Source: Prevotellaceae bacterium UBA1746
GTDB taxonomy: Bacteria > Bacteroidota > Bacteroidia > Bacteroidales > Bacteroidaceae
DNA: 64,000 bases
Direction of reading: 5' to 3'
NCBI GenBank assembly: GCA_002314875.1
Contig: DCHS01000052.1
Span: forward strand, 222,553-286,552
Shown here: positions 8,595 to 18,951 of the stretch, one piece after another
How the letters are laid out: each line of letters opens with the position of its first letter
Position numbering within the stretch: position 1 is the stretch's first letter
Notes under the pieces: generated by a model
What the model was told of the DNA's origin: nothing
Databases searched by the model: none
What the model saw: the letters and a program-made list of their open reading frames with translations, nothing else
Position numbers and translations under genes: made by a program

Positions 8595-10838
8595 ATGAAT
8601 ATCAAAGTATTAAAAAATCCGATTATCTTCATAATAGGCATCGTGCTCTGTACGATGCTTTTTAGTCTTGATGCCAGCGCGCAGGCTCGTAGTGCCAACC
8701 GCAATTCGGCAGCAAGCAGAAGTGGTGGCCGAAGTGGTTCGCGAGCTAAGTCGGATACAACAAATGTAATCCCGCGCGGCTTGACAACTTGGGCGGTCGA
8801 TGAACGTTTTGGTGAAGTTACTCCTACCGTTCCAGATACAGTTTCCCATCTTTTTCAGACTAGTAATTTTACGGAAGGTCCCCATTACGAGTACAATATA
8901 ACAGGTAACTTGGGATCTCCTCGGGTGTCTCGTATATATAGCGGACAGCAGGATTATATGATGGGAAATCAGTTCATCTTCGGACGTCCCTACGATTATG
9001 TTTTAGGTTCTGTTAATGACTGCGTATTTACGAATACCAAGTCACCTATTACGAACCTGACTTATATGACCCAGGGTAACAAGACCAACGGTGATGATCG
9101 CTTCCGTGCGCTCTTTGCATCGAATATCAATAAGGTTGCTGGTATTGGATTCAAGGTGGACTATCTCTATGGCCGTGGCTACTATAGTCATCAGCAACAG
9201 TCAAGTCTTGGCGCCAAACTCTATGGTAGTTATCGTGGAGATCGTTATCAAATGCACGCTGCCTATATTCTGGATCGTACGAAGAATGCTGAGAATGGTG
9301 GCCTCGAAGATGAAAACTATGTCACGCATCCTGAATACTTTTCAACGAAGTTCTCTGCCGCAGATATGCCCATGCGCCTGTCTGATGCTTTCAACCGCTT
9401 GAAGGTAAATACTTTCTTCCTGACGCATCGCTACGGCTTGGGCTACTATCGCTATTTGGACAAGGAAGGCAATGTTCTCCATTCAACTCAGAAGGAAAAG
9501 AAGGACAATAGTAAGGGTGAAACGAAAGGTAAGCCTGCAGTTTCTGATATCCCCGAGGCAATGGAATTGCCTACGCAGGATTCATTAGCCGTTGCTTTGA
9601 CTGATTCAATTCCTTCTGCTGTTGGTGTCCCCGTAGCAGAGGAAGAGCATTTTATGGTAGACTCAACAATGATACGCCAGTTTATCCCTGTTGCTGCATT
9701 TATCCATACTCTTCGAGCAGACCATAATCGCCGTTATTATATTGATAATAGTAGTGCCCGAGACTATTATCTCTACAACTTCCTGGAGGGAGATTCCATC
9801 AACGACCAGACCCGCTATCTCTCTGTTGAGAATACTTTCGCGATTGAAATGAGCGAAGGTTTTAAGAAATGGGTAAAAACAGGTATGCGTTTGTTCGGAA
9901 AGCACCAGTTGACGAGTTTCTCGCTTCCTGACGAACAGCGTGTCATGCAGAACACTACGTATAATTATTTCACGGTAGGTGCTCAATTGATGCGCGAGCA
10001 AGGCAAAGTATTCCATTATAACGTCCTTGGTGAAATCCGTACAACGGGAGCAGAGTGGGGCGAATTCAATGTGGAAGGCTATGTAAACTTCAATGTGCCT
10101 ATTCGCCGTGATAGTGTGAATCTCCGTGTTGACGGTTTCGTCCGTAATGAGGAGGCCTCCTATTATTATCGCCACTATCATGCTTCAAATGCTTGGTGGG
10201 ATAATGATTTGTCGAAAGTGTTCCGTACCCGTCTCGAAGGTGAGTTGTCTTGGCGTAAGACTCATTTGAGAGTGGGTGTTGAAACAATTCAAAATCATAC
10301 ATTTTTCCAGGAAATCCAGGATGGCAGCATCGATGAAGGTGCACTGGCTTCTCGCATGTATGGTATCGGTGTGGCTCAGGCTGATAAGAATGTCCAGTTG
10401 CTGACCGCAACCCTGAAACAGGATTTTAAGTTTGGTCCACTGAATTGGGAAAATGAATTAACCTATCAGAAGACCTCAGATGATAAGGTTCTTCCTTTGC
10501 CGGCATTTACAGGTTGGTCAAACCTTTTCCTCGGATTCAAAATAGCCAAGGTTCTCCGTACGGAACTTGGAGCCGATGTTCACTATTTTACGAAATACTA
10601 TGCTCCAGCATATAGCCCGATTATTGGCCAGTATGTAGTACAGGACGAGAATTATCGCACTAAGGTAGGTAATTATCCCTGGGTTAACGTCTATGCCAAT
10701 TTTCATTTGAAAAGCTGCCGTTTCTATGTTATGTTCAGCCACGTGAATTGTAGCACCGGCAACTATTTCTATACTCCGCACTATCCTACGAACCAGCGTG
10801 TTTTCCGCGTTGGTATCAGCTGGAACTTCTTTAATTAA
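8595..10838 (+). CDS. putative outer-membrane porin (Porin_10-type)
   Basis: 747-residue predicted outer-membrane beta-barrel of the Bacteroidetes putative porin family. It has a signal peptide (about 1-30, ending near DASAQA), a Ser/Arg/Gly-rich region (about 31-55), and a long series of alternating aromatic/polar strands (for example GYYSHQQQSSLGAKLYGSY). The C-terminus ends in an aromatic residue pattern (RVFRVGISWNFFN) typical of barrel insertion. A charged insert around 300-345 (KEKKDNSKGETKGKP) probably forms a loop or periplasmic extension. Substrate is unknown. It lies between dapA and dnaE with almost no spacing, so co-transcription with dapA is likely. Confidence 0.85.
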   Translation: MNIKVLKNPIIFIIGIVLCTMLFSLDASAQARSANRNSAASRSGGRSGSRAKSDTTNVIPRGLTTWAVDERFGEVTPTVPDTVSHLFQTSNFTEGPHYEYNITGNLGSPRVSRIYSGQQDYMMGNQFIFGRPYDYVLGSVNDCVFTNTKSPITNLTYMTQGNKTNGDDRFRALFASNINKVAGIGFKVDYLYGRGYYSHQQQSSLGAKLYGSYRGDRYQMHAAYILDRTKNAENGGLEDENYVTHPEYFSTKFSAADMPMRLSDAFNRLKVNTFFLTHRYGLGYYRYLDKEGNVLHSTQKEKKDNSKGETKGKPAVSDIPEAMELPTQDSLAVALTDSIPSAVGVPVAEEEHFMVDSTMIRQFIPVAAFIHTLRADHNRRYYIDNSSARDYYLYNFLEGDSINDQTRYLSVENTFAIEMSEGFKKWVKTGMRLFGKHQLTSFSLPDEQRVMQNTTYNYFTVGAQLMREQGKVFHYNVLGEIRTTGAEWGEFNVEGYVNFNVPIRRDSVNLRVDGFVRNEEASYYYRHYHASNAWWDNDLSKVFRTRLEGELSWRKTHLRVGVETIQNHTFFQEIQDGSIDEGALASRMYGIGVAQADKNVQLLTATLKQDFKFGPLNWENELTYQKTSDDKVLPLPAFTGWSNLFLGFKIAKVLRTELGADVHYFTKYYAPAYSPIIGQYVVQDENYRTKVGNYPWVNVYANFHLKSCRFYVMFSHVNCSTGNYFYTPHYPTNQRVFRVGISWNFFN

Positions 10839-10864
10839 AAACACAATACTTAACCTTTGAAGAG

Positions 10865-13800
10865 ATGGAAGATTTTGTACATCTTCATGTCCATTCCTAT
10901 TTCTCTGTTCTTGACGGTCTTAGTCCAATTGATAAGTTAGTGGATAAGGCCGTGAAGAACGGAATGAAAGGTATGGCCTTGACGGATCATGGCAACATGT
11001 TTGGCGTGAAAGAATTTTTTGACACGTGTAACAAGGTCAATGGAAAACGTAAGAAGGAAGGACTTGAACCATTCAAGCCAATCATTGGCTGCGAGATGTA
11101 TTGTGCACGTCGTGGCGATAAGACATTGAAGGAAGGTCGCATTGACCAAAGTGGTTGGCACCTTATCGTGCTTGCAAAGAATGAGGTGGGTTACCACAAC
11201 CTTATTAAGCTTGTCAGCCGTGCTTGGGTGGATGGTATGTATATGCGTCCCCGTACCGACCATAAGGATCTTGAAGAGTTCCATGAGGGATTGATCATTT
11301 GCTCGGCTTGTCTTGGTGGAGAAGTTCCCCAGAAACTTTTGGCTGATGATAATGAAGGTGCCGAAGAGACTGTACGTTGGTTTAAGAGTATTTGGGGAGA
11401 TGATTATTATCTCGAATTGCAGCGTCATGAGGTGACGGATCCTTCTGTTTTGGCAAATCGCGAGACATATCCTTTACAGAAGCAGATAGAACCTGCAATT
11501 ATTGCATTGGCGAAGAAGTACAATGTGAAGTTGATTTGTACGAATGATTCTCACTTCGTCGATGAAGATCATGCTGAGGCCCATGACCATTTGCTTTGCC
11601 TTTCCACAGGTAAGGATCTTGATGATCCCAACCGAATGAGGTATTCCAAGCAGGAATGGTTCAAGACGAAGGAGGAGATGAATGCCATCTTTGCTGATAT
11701 CCCCGAAGCCTTGAGCAATACTCTTGAAATTCTTGACAAGGTAGAAACCTACGATATTGAGAATGCTCCGATTATGCCTTTCTTCCCGATTCCTGAAGAA
11801 TTCGGAACCGAGGAGGAATGGAGAAAGAAATATACAGAGGATGATCTTTTCAAGGAATTCACTACTGATGAAAACGGAGAAAATCCGTTAAGCGAAGAGG
11901 ATGGTCGTAGCAAGATCGGAAAGCTCGGCGGTTTTGAAAAACTCTATCGTATCAAGTTTGAAGCCGATTACCTGGCAAAACTCGCTTACGAAGGAGCTCA
12001 ACGTATATATGGTAGTGGAACATCTCAGGATCTGACAGCTGACGATTTAAAGCCAGGAAATTATGGAATCCCTCAGGATGTGGAGGAGCGAATCCGCTTT
12101 GAGTTACACATCATGAAGACGATGGGTTTCCCTGGTTACTTCTTGATTGTGCAGGACTTTATCAATTCTGCCCGCGAAGAGCTTGGTGTATGGGTAGGCC
12201 CTGGTCGTGGCTCTGCTGCAGGTAGTGTTGTGGCATATTGTTTGGGTATCACTAAGATTGACCCGTTAAAGTACGATTTGCTGTTTGAGCGTTTCTTGAA
12301 TCCAGACCGTATCTCTCTCCCTGATATCGATACTGACTTCGATGATGATGGACGTGGTAAGGTGTTGCAGTGGGTAATGAACAAATATGGTGCAGAAAAC
12401 TGTGCGCATATTATTACCTATGGCTCAATGGCCACCAAAAACTCCATCAAGGACGTTGCCCGTGTGGAGAAACTACCTCTTGATGTGACGAACAGACTCT
12501 GCAAGGCTATTCCCGATCGTCTTCCCGATGGAATGAAGATGAATCTGGCGAATGCAATTAAGTGTACCAATGACTTGCAAGATGCCGAGACTTCTTCGGA
12601 TCCTCGCATGAGGAATACCATCCGTTATGCTCGTCAGTTGGAAGGTACGGTGCGAAATATCGGTATTCATGCTTGTGGTTTCATTATCTGTCGAGACCCG
12701 ATTAGTGACCATGTGCCTGTATCAACAGCGGATGACCCTGATTTCCCGGAAATCAAGACAGCCGTTACGCAGTATGATGGCCATGTGATCGAATCTACAG
12801 GCCTTATCAAAATGGACTTTTTGGGTTTGAAGACCCTGTCCGAACAGAAAGAAGCCTGCAAGAATGTGAAGTTGACTCGCGGTATCGATGTTGACTTGGA
12901 TCATATTCCCATCGACGATAAGTTGACCTATGAACTATATCAAAAGGGTCAGACTGTTGGTACCTTCCAGTTCGAATCTCCTGGTATGCGAAAATACCTG
13001 CGAGAACTGCATCCGACGGTTTTCGAGGATTTGATTGCGATGAATGCTCTCTATCGCCCGGGACCTATGGACTATATTCCTTCGTTCATTGCGCGAAAGA
13101 ATGGTCGTGAACCCATTACCTACGATATAGACATTACTGAGAAGTATTTGAAGGATACCTATGGTATTACGGTCTATCAGGAACAGGTTATGCTTCTTTC
13201 CCGTCAGTTAGCAAACTTTACTCGTGGTGAGAGTGATGCTCTGCGAAAGGCGATGGGTAAGAAGAAGAAGGACATCGTTGATAAGATGAAGCCGAAATTC
13301 ATCGAGGGCGGTGTCAAGAATGGCCATGATCCGAAAGTTTTGGAAAAGATCTGGGCTGACTGGGAGAAGTTTGCATCATATGCTTTCAACAAATCTCATG
13401 CTGCTTGCTATTCATGGGTGGCCTATCAAACGGCTTACCTCAAGGCTCACTATCCTGCAGAGTTTATGGCTGCGCTCCTTACTCGTCGAAGTAGTGATAT
13501 TAAGGAAATCACGAAGTTGATGGATGAGTGCCGCGAGATGGGTATTAAGACCTTGAGTCCTGATGTCAACGAATCTTTGAGTAAGTTCAGTGTGAATGCA
13601 AAGGGTAACATTCGTTTTGGCCTTGCCGGTATCAAAGGTGTGGGTGAAGCTGCAGTCCTTGGCATTATTGCTGAACGAGAGAAGAACGGTCTCTTCCTGG
13701 ATGTCTTTGACTTTTTCGAGCGCGTTAATCTTAACCAGTGTAACCGTAAGAACCTGGAATGCCTCATTTTGGCAGGAGCCTTCGATTGTTTTGAAAACCT

Positions 13801-14626
13801 TCGTCGTGAGCAGTACTTTGCAATTGATGATCGTGGTGTTCCTTTCCTTGATACTCTTGTGGCCTATGGTCAGCGATTCCAGCAGGAGAAGCAGGAGACG
13901 GAAAATTCCCTCTTTGGCGGTTTTGATGCTGTCGAAATTCAGAAGCCCAAGTTCCCTACACATTTCGCGGAATGGTCTGATTTGGAACGCTTGAACAAAG
14001 AAAGAGAATTGATTTCAATCTATTTGTCCGGTCATCCCCTTGACGAATATAGTCTTGTATTAAACAAGGTGTGCAATATGAAGATGCCCGAAACGGCAGA
14101 TCTGGACAAATTCATGAACCAGACTGTTTACTTTGGCGGAATCGTTACTTCTGCAGAACAACGATATACAAAGCGCAATGTTCCTTTTGGAAGGGTTAAG
14201 ATTGAAGATTTCGAAGGACCTGGTGAATTGACGATCTTTGGTGAAAACTGGGCGCAGCTCAGTGGCTATTTCAGGGTTGGAAATTCTTTGTTCATTACGG
14301 CAGTTGTACAACCTCGCCGTTGGGGTACTCCAGAACCGGAACTGAATGTGACAAAGGTGGAATTGCTGTGCGATGTGAACGATAAAAAGATTACTTCGCT
14401 GACTATCGTAGCAAATCTCGATGCAATTAACGAGCAGGCTCTTGCTGATATCGTTGACTTCCTCGAAGATGACCCATCCTCCAATTGTGAACTCTATTTT
14501 ACGGTTCTTGACCCTGTCCTTAATGCTCGAGTCTCATTAGTATCCACTGGAAGACATATTAAGGTGACCCAGAAACTGATTGAGCAGCTTGAGACGACTG
14601 AAGGCTTGGAATATCAAGTAAACTGA
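10865..14626 (+). CDS. dnaE: DNA polymerase III subunit alpha
   Basis: Replicative polymerase catalytic subunit, 1253 residues, in the range of DnaE1-type proteins. Domains in order: N-terminal PHP domain (HLHVHSYFSVLDG, ALTDHGNMFG); the polymerase palm with GPGRGSAAGSVVAYCLGI and the catalytic aspartates in PDIDTDFDDD (Asp487 and Asp489); fingers and the tandem HhH region (FGLAGIKGVGEAA); and a C-terminal OB fold (VYFGGIVTSAEQRYTK to FGENW). The start ATG at 10865 sits 26 bases after the porin stop. A glycosyltransferase follows 75 bases downstream. Confidence 0.98.
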   Translation: MEDFVHLHVHSYFSVLDGLSPIDKLVDKAVKNGMKGMALTDHGNMFGVKEFFDTCNKVNGKRKKEGLEPFKPIIGCEMYCARRGDKTLKEGRIDQSGWHLIVLAKNEVGYHNLIKLVSRAWVDGMYMRPRTDHKDLEEFHEGLIICSACLGGEVPQKLLADDNEGAEETVRWFKSIWGDDYYLELQRHEVTDPSVLANRETYPLQKQIEPAIIALAKKYNVKLICTNDSHFVDEDHAEAHDHLLCLSTGKDLDDPNRMRYSKQEWFKTKEEMNAIFADIPEALSNTLEILDKVETYDIENAPIMPFFPIPEEFGTEEEWRKKYTEDDLFKEFTTDENGENPLSEEDGRSKIGKLGGFEKLYRIKFEADYLAKLAYEGAQRIYGSGTSQDLTADDLKPGNYGIPQDVEERIRFELHIMKTMGFPGYFLIVQDFINSAREELGVWVGPGRGSAAGSVVAYCLGITKIDPLKYDLLFERFLNPDRISLPDIDTDFDDDGRGKVLQWVMNKYGAENCAHIITYGSMATKNSIKDVARVEKLPLDVTNRLCKAIPDRLPDGMKMNLANAIKCTNDLQDAETSSDPRMRNTIRYARQLEGTVRNIGIHACGFIICRDPISDHVPVSTADDPDFPEIKTAVTQYDGHVIESTGLIKMDFLGLKTLSEQKEACKNVKLTRGIDVDLDHIPIDDKLTYELYQKGQTVGTFQFESPGMRKYLRELHPTVFEDLIAMNALYRPGPMDYIPSFIARKNGREPITYDIDITEKYLKDTYGITVYQEQVMLLSRQLANFTRGESDALRKAMGKKKKDIVDKMKPKFIEGGVKNGHDPKVLEKIWADWEKFASYAFNKSHAACYSWVAYQTAYLKAHYPAEFMAALLTRRSSDIKEITKLMDECREMGIKTLSPDVNESLSKFSVNAKGNIRFGLAGIKGVGEAAVLGIIAEREKNGLFLDVFDFFERVNLNQCNRKNLECLILAGAFDCFENLRREQYFAIDDRGVPFLDTLVAYGQRFQQEKQETENSLFGGFDAVEIQKPKFPTHFAEWSDLERLNKERELISIYLSGHPLDEYSLVLNKVCNMKMPETADLDKFMNQTVYFGGIVTSAEQRYTKRNVPFGRVKIEDFEGPGELTIFGENWAQLSGYFRVGNSLFITAVVQPRRWGTPEPELNVTKVELLCDVNDKKITSLTIVANLDAINEQALADIVDFLEDDPSSNCELYFTVLDPVLNARVSLVSTGRHIKVTQKLIEQLETTEGLEYQVN

Positions 14627-14701
14627 AACTAACAACTCGTAATCCCATAATTGCTTTTATAAAGCTTTTCTTTAACTCTGCGTTGACTCGCTACATTTCT
14701 T

Positions 14702-15604
14702 TTGGCTGCAACATTATCCATCCTTATCTGTACGCTGAATGATCGCGTAAGGAACGTGCCTGGCATTTTGCTGGAGGCGCGTGAGGATGTATGTTATGTT
14801 GTTTCTTTCCAATACACCGATGATATGTTTCTGGAAATGGTTCCGGAGGTATTGAAGACGCGCGAGGATGTAGTTCTTCTGCCCTTCCCATCTACGGGAC
14901 TGTCAGCGAACCGAAACAATGCTATGAGAGGTTGTGCAACACCTTTGGCGATTATTGCTGACGATGATGTACGCTATACGAACGAGCAACTTGATATGGT
15001 CATTAAGACCTATAATGAGCATCCTGAAGTGGATATTGCATGTTTTCAAGTGTTCTCAGAGGAGGGAAAGCCGTTTAAGAACTATGCGGATTTCGATTTT
15101 GATTATGCTCACCAGCCACGCGGAACCTACTTCTCAAGTTTGGAGATGACCTTCCGCCTTGTCCAGAATATGCCTTCCTTTGATACCCGGTTCGGCCTTG
15201 GTGCTGGTTATCTCTCCTGTGGAGAGGAGGAAGTCTTTCTCAACCAGGCCTACCGCTATGGATTGCATGTTCATTATTATCCTCAGCAGCTATGTACTAT
15301 CCCAAGTTTGGAAACAACGGGCAGTCGCTTCCTGGAAGATAAACGAGTAAGAAGGAGTAAGGGAGCCGTGTTCTATATGTTGTATAGTACCCCCAGCGCT
15401 TTTGTTCGTATTATTAAGTCTGCATTGTGCATTAAAATAGAAGGAAAAGAGCTGACCTGTTGGAATAGATTGCGGCTTAGATGGAATTGCTTCCGGGATA
15501 TGTTCGATGGCTTTATGTATGTTATCAAGCATCCTCTGAATGATTCGGTAGCCGATGAGATTCCTTTGGATTTCCAACCTATAGATATCTGGAAAATGCC
15601 ATAA
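14702..15604 (+). CDS. family 2-like glycosyltransferase
   Basis: Probable nucleotide-sugar-dependent glycosyltransferase of the GT-A fold. The N-terminus (LSILICTLNDR) is the usual beta1 strand of GT2 enzymes. The DDD of IIADDDVRYT (residues 87-89) is the DxD-type metal-binding motif, and GEEEVFLNQAYRYG fits the later acceptor/base region. There is no ATG near the 5' end: the frame is closed upstream by a TGA at 14684 and the first plausible start is TTG at 14702, which gives MAATLSILIC. The protein has no clear membrane span. Target and sugar cannot be read from sequence. It is the last gene of the dapA unit and converges on nqrF across a strong hairpin. Confidence 0.8.
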   Translation: MAATLSILICTLNDRVRNVPGILLEAREDVCYVVSFQYTDDMFLEMVPEVLKTREDVVLLPFPSTGLSANRNNAMRGCATPLAIIADDDVRYTNEQLDMVIKTYNEHPEVDIACFQVFSEEGKPFKNYADFDFDYAHQPRGTYFSSLEMTFRLVQNMPSFDTRFGLGAGYLSCGEEEVFLNQAYRYGLHVHYYPQQLCTIPSLETTGSRFLEDKRVRRSKGAVFYMLYSTPSAFVRIIKSALCIKIEGKELTCWNRLRLRWNCFRDMFDGFMYVIKHPLNDSVADEIPLDFQPIDIWKMP

Positions 15605-15610
15605 ACAATA

Positions 15611-15640
15611 ATCCCCCATGCTTTACGAAGCATGGGGGAT
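15611..15640. terminator. bidirectional terminator between the glycosyltransferase and nqrF
   Basis: A 13-bp perfect stem (ATCCCCCATGCTT with its complement) around a TACG tetraloop, with T-rich sequence on both sides. It lies between two convergent genes and should end transcription in both directions. Confidence 0.9.
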
Positions 15641-15659
15641 TTATTATGCGATGACGGGA

Positions 15660-16934
15660 TTATCCGCCGAAGTCATCGAAGTGAATCATATCGTCTTCCA
15701 CACCAAGAGAGTGGAGAAGGTCGAGAACAGTCTTGGCCATCATGGGAGGACCGCAGAGGTAGTACTCGATATCTTCGGGAGCTTCGTGCGCCTTGAGATA
15801 GGTGTCGCCCATAACAGGTGCGATAAAGCCTGCATTGTACTTGATGCCGAGAGAATCTGCCTTGGGGTCGGGACGGTCGAGAGCAAGATGGAAGTGGAAA
15901 TTGGGGAATTCCTTTTCGAGTTCGAGGAAGTCTTCGAGGAAGAATACTTCGTCGATGGCACGAGCACCATAGAAATAGTGCATTTCGCGATCGCGGCACT
16001 TGCGGGTCTTCAGCATGTGCATAATCTGTGCACGAAGAGGAGCCATACCAGCACCACCGCCGACCCAGATCATTTCACGCTTGGAGTCGTAGATAGGATG
16101 GAAATCTCCGTAAGGACCGCTCATAACAACCTTATCACCCGGTTTGAGTGAGAAGATGTAGCTGGAAGCAATACCAGGATTAACATCCATGAAGCCGGTA
16201 CCCTGATCCTTGGGCTTGAAGGGAGGCGTTGCAATACGAACGGTGAGGGTAATGATATCACCTTCGTCAGGATAGTTTGCCATAGAGTATGCACGGATGG
16301 TCGGAACAGTGTTAACACACTTGAGGCCGAAGAGTCCGAACTTCTCCCATGAGGGAAGATAGAGATCGCCGATGAGGCTCTTGTCCATATCCTTGTCGTA
16401 ATCGATTTCGAAAGCAGGGATACGGATCTGGGCGTAAGAACCGGGTTCGAAGTCCATGTGCTCTCCGGGAGGAAGTGCCACCTTGTACTCCTTGATAAAG
16501 GTTGCAACGTTGCGGTTGCCAATAACGGTACATTCCCATTCCTTTACACCGAGAACGCTATCGGGAACCTTAACTTCAAGGTCACCCTTTACCTTGCACT
16601 GGCAACCGAGGCGCCAATGCTCCTTGATTTCCTTGCGAGAGAACTGGCCCTTTTCAGAATCGAGGATTTCACCGCCACCAGAGGTAACCTGACATTTACA
16701 CTGACCGCAAGAACCCTTACCACCACATGCAGAGGGAAGGTAAACACCCTTCTCTGAGAGAGTAGAGAGGAGGCTTGCGCCTTGTTCAACTTCGAGAGTA
16801 TCCTTACCGTTGAGTGTGATCTTAACGGTACCGGAAGGAGAGAGATAATTCTTCGCTACAAGCAGAATTACCACAAGAGCGAGGATAATGACGAGGAACA
16901 CAACGATGCTCGTCAAAATAAGACTGAAATTCAT
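15660..16934 (-). CDS. nqrF: Na+-translocating NADH:quinone oxidoreductase subunit F
   Basis: Electron-input subunit of Na+-NQR: oxidises NADH and passes electrons via FAD and a 2Fe-2S centre. 424 residues: one N-terminal membrane span (about 4-28), then a ferredoxin domain with the cluster cysteines in LPSACGGKGSCGQCKC and the fourth in LGCQC, an FAD-binding region (RAYSMANYP), and an NADH-binding ferredoxin-reductase domain (GGGAGMAPLRA, YLCGPPMM). It is the last gene of the nqrABCDEF operon, 14 bases after nqrE, and ends next to a bidirectional terminator. Confidence 0.98.
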   Translation of the reverse strand: MNFSLILTSIVVFLVIILALVVILLVAKNYLSPSGTVKITLNGKDTLEVEQGASLLSTLSEKGVYLPSACGGKGSCGQCKCQVTSGGGEILDSEKGQFSRKEIKEHWRLGCQCKVKGDLEVKVPDSVLGVKEWECTVIGNRNVATFIKEYKVALPPGEHMDFEPGSYAQIRIPAFEIDYDKDMDKSLIGDLYLPSWEKFGLFGLKCVNTVPTIRAYSMANYPDEGDIITLTVRIATPPFKPKDQGTGFMDVNPGIASSYIFSLKPGDKVVMSGPYGDFHPIYDSKREMIWVGGGAGMAPLRAQIMHMLKTRKCRDREMHYFYGARAIDEVFFLEDFLELEKEFPNFHFHLALDRPDPKADSLGIKYNAGFIAPVMGDTYLKAHEAPEDIEYYLCGPPMMAKTVLDLLHSLGVEDDMIHFDDFGG

Positions 16935-16948
16935 ACGTTTATTCCTTT

Positions 16949-17578
16949 TTAGATGTTAAGACCAGAGAAACACATAAATGCCATTGACATAAGACCAACA
17001 ACGATGAAGGTAATACCAAGGCCCTGGAGAGGCTTGGGAACGTCGGTGTAAGCCATCTTTTCACGGATTGCTGCAAGAGCAACAATAGCGAGCAACCAAC
17101 CAATACCGCTGCCGAGTGCGTAAGCGAGAGCGTCTGCAACACCGCCGATAGCCTGAGTGCTGGTGGCGGGGTCCATAAGGATGCGCTGCTGCATAAAGAG
17201 AGAAGCACCCATGATGGCACAGTTTACAGCGATAAGAGGGAGGAAAATACCAAGTGAAGCGTAAAGAGAGGGAGAGAAACGCTCTACTACCATTTCAACC
17301 AACTGCACCATACCAGCGATAACTGCGATGAAGAGGATGAAAGAGAGGAAGCTGAGGTCAACGCCTTCTACTAAACAGTTTGGACCGAGCACCTGGGTCT
17401 GGAGAAGATAATCAACGGGAACGGTAACGCAGAGTACGAAGATTACAGCGCAACCGAGACCGAAGGCGGTCTTTACAGTCTTGGATACAGCAAGATAAGA
17501 GCACATACCCAAGAAGAACGCGAAGATCATATTGTCCACAAAAATGGAGCGGACGAAAAGACTAAGAAGATGTTCCAT
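16949..17578 (-). CDS. nqrE: Na+-NQR subunit E
   Basis: Integral membrane subunit of the Na+-NQR complex, 209 residues with about six hydrophobic spans. It pairs with NqrD as an inverted-topology homolog. The two cysteines known from Na+-NQR structures to bind the intramembrane iron centre are present: one in FFLGMCSYLAVSK and one in LIAVNCAIMGASLF. The start MEHLLSLFVRSIFVDN is the normal family N-terminus. It follows nqrD by 26 bases. Confidence 0.97.
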   Translation of the reverse strand: MEHLLSLFVRSIFVDNMIFAFFLGMCSYLAVSKTVKTAFGLGCAVIFVLCVTVPVDYLLQTQVLGPNCLVEGVDLSFLSFILFIAVIAGMVQLVEMVVERFSPSLYASLGIFLPLIAVNCAIMGASLFMQQRILMDPATSTQAIGGVADALAYALGSGIGWLLAIVALAAIREKMAYTDVPKPLQGLGITFIVVGLMSMAFMCFSGLNI

Positions 17579-17604
17579 AGTTTTCTTTTGTTATGAGTAT
17601 GTGA

Positions 17605-18219
17605 TTAATCTACTTTGTTAATTGAGCGGTGAGCCCAGATGACACATCCACAGATGATGAGTGCCATTGCGGGCATTGTCATCATACCATTGTGGAAGAA
17701 GTCGCAGTCGGTAAGCACGGGGATTTCATAACCGAAGAGAGAAGCACTACCGAGAAGTTCGCGAACGAAACCTACGACAACGAGGATCCAAGCATAACCG
17801 AGACCACTACCAACACCATCGAGGAAAGATTCCCAGGGACCGTTCATCATCGCGAATGCTTCGAGACGACCCATGAGGATACAGTTGGTAATGATCAAAC
17901 CTACGTAAACAGATAGCTGAACGCTGACATCGTAAGCAAATGCCTTGAGAACCTGGCTAACGATTGTTACGAGAGTTGCAACAACAACAAGCTGTACGAT
18001 GATACGAATACGGTTAGGAATGGTCTTGCGAAGAAGAGAAATGATAACGTTGGCAAAAGCGGTGATTACCGTTACAGAGAGACCCATTACGATCGCGGGT
18101 TCAAGCTGTGAGGTAACTGCCAGTGCCGAACAAATACCGAGTACCTGCGCAACAACAGGGTTGTTCAGGTTAAGAGGACCAGTGAAGACCTCTTTGTTCT
18201 GCTGAGAAAAAAGACTCAT
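17605..18219 (-). CDS. nqrD: Na+-NQR subunit D
   Basis: Integral membrane subunit of Na+-NQR, 204 residues, about six spans. Its two iron-centre cysteines are in VLGICSALAV and IITNCILMGRLEAFAM, mirroring NqrE. The N-terminus (SLFSQQNKEVFTGPLNLNNP) is typical for the family. It lies 17 bases after nqrC and 26 before nqrE, as expected in the conserved operon order. Confidence 0.97.
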   Translation of the reverse strand: MSLFSQQNKEVFTGPLNLNNPVVAQVLGICSALAVTSQLEPAIVMGLSVTVITAFANVIISLLRKTIPNRIRIIVQLVVVATLVTIVSQVLKAFAYDVSVQLSVYVGLIITNCILMGRLEAFAMMNGPWESFLDGVGSGLGYAWILVVVGFVRELLGSASLFGYEIPVLTDCDFFHNGMMTMPAMALIICGCVIWAHRSINKVD

Positions 18220-18236
18220 ATTTTGTCCTCCTATTA

Positions 18237-18938
18237 TTATTTATGATTAGCACTGAAATACTTCTGATAAGGAGCAAGGCTGCTCTTGAACATACCGTCA
18301 ACACCATTAGATGTAAGGGTTGCACCAGTGATGGCATCAACCTGAGAAGCGGGATCTTCAACCTTCTTAGCTACACCAATAGCAACTTCGGTGTAGGTAG
18401 AATCAGTAAACGCCTTCTTGCCGATGAACTTCTCCTGGAACCAGGGTTCTACGATGCGGGCACCGAGACCAGCGGTTTCACCTTCATGGCTGAGGAAAGT
18501 ACCGTAAACGGTCTGGAAGTCGCCCTTGAGAGCAACATAGCCCCAGAGACCGCCCCAGAGTCCGCGACCATACATGGGAACCACATAGACCGTGTCATTT
18601 TCAACATTGCAAACATAAAGGGGAAGTTTCTTCTGAGCATCGTCCTTTGCCTGAATATCCTTGGAGTCAACATTGAAGCCACCAACGCTGTCGATAACTT
18701 CACCGTTTACATTGAGGATGATATCCTTGATAAGAACTTTGTCATATTCAGCCTGCACATCTTTAACGTCGCGAAGGTTGAGGGCTTTCAAAATCTGTCC
18801 GCGCTTGTCGTTAGCAACATTGTCGTCCTGAATGGGACGAAGGGCGCTGCTGATAAAGGCAAGGCAGAACGCTACGATGATGACCATCACCGAAGCATAG
18901 GCAATGGTGTATACATTGCTGTTTGTGTTCAGTTTCAT
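18237..18938 (-). CDS. nqrC: Na+-NQR subunit C (covalent FMN protein)
   Basis: Periplasm-facing flavoprotein subunit of Na+-NQR. 233 residues with one N-terminal membrane span (about 9-31) and an FMN-binding domain. The flavinylation motif is DAITGATLTSNGV near residue 210, where the Thr before Leu-Thr-Ser region carries FMN in the family. The frame is open upstream, but the ATG at 18938 (MKLNTNSNVYT) gives the normal N-terminus directly before the membrane span, 13 bases after the nqrB stop. No flavin transferase gene (apbE) is seen in the window. Confidence 0.95.
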   Translation of the reverse strand: MKLNTNSNVYTIAYASVMVIIVAFCLAFISSALRPIQDDNVANDKRGQILKALNLRDVKDVQAEYDKVLIKDIILNVNGEVIDSVGGFNVDSKDIQAKDDAQKKLPLYVCNVENDTVYVVPMYGRGLWGGLWGYVALKGDFQTVYGTFLSHEGETAGLGARIVEPWFQEKFIGKKAFTDSTYTEVAIGVAKKVEDPASQVDAITGATLTSNGVDGMFKSSLAPYQKYFSANHK

Positions 18939-18951
18939 AATGGTGTAGCGT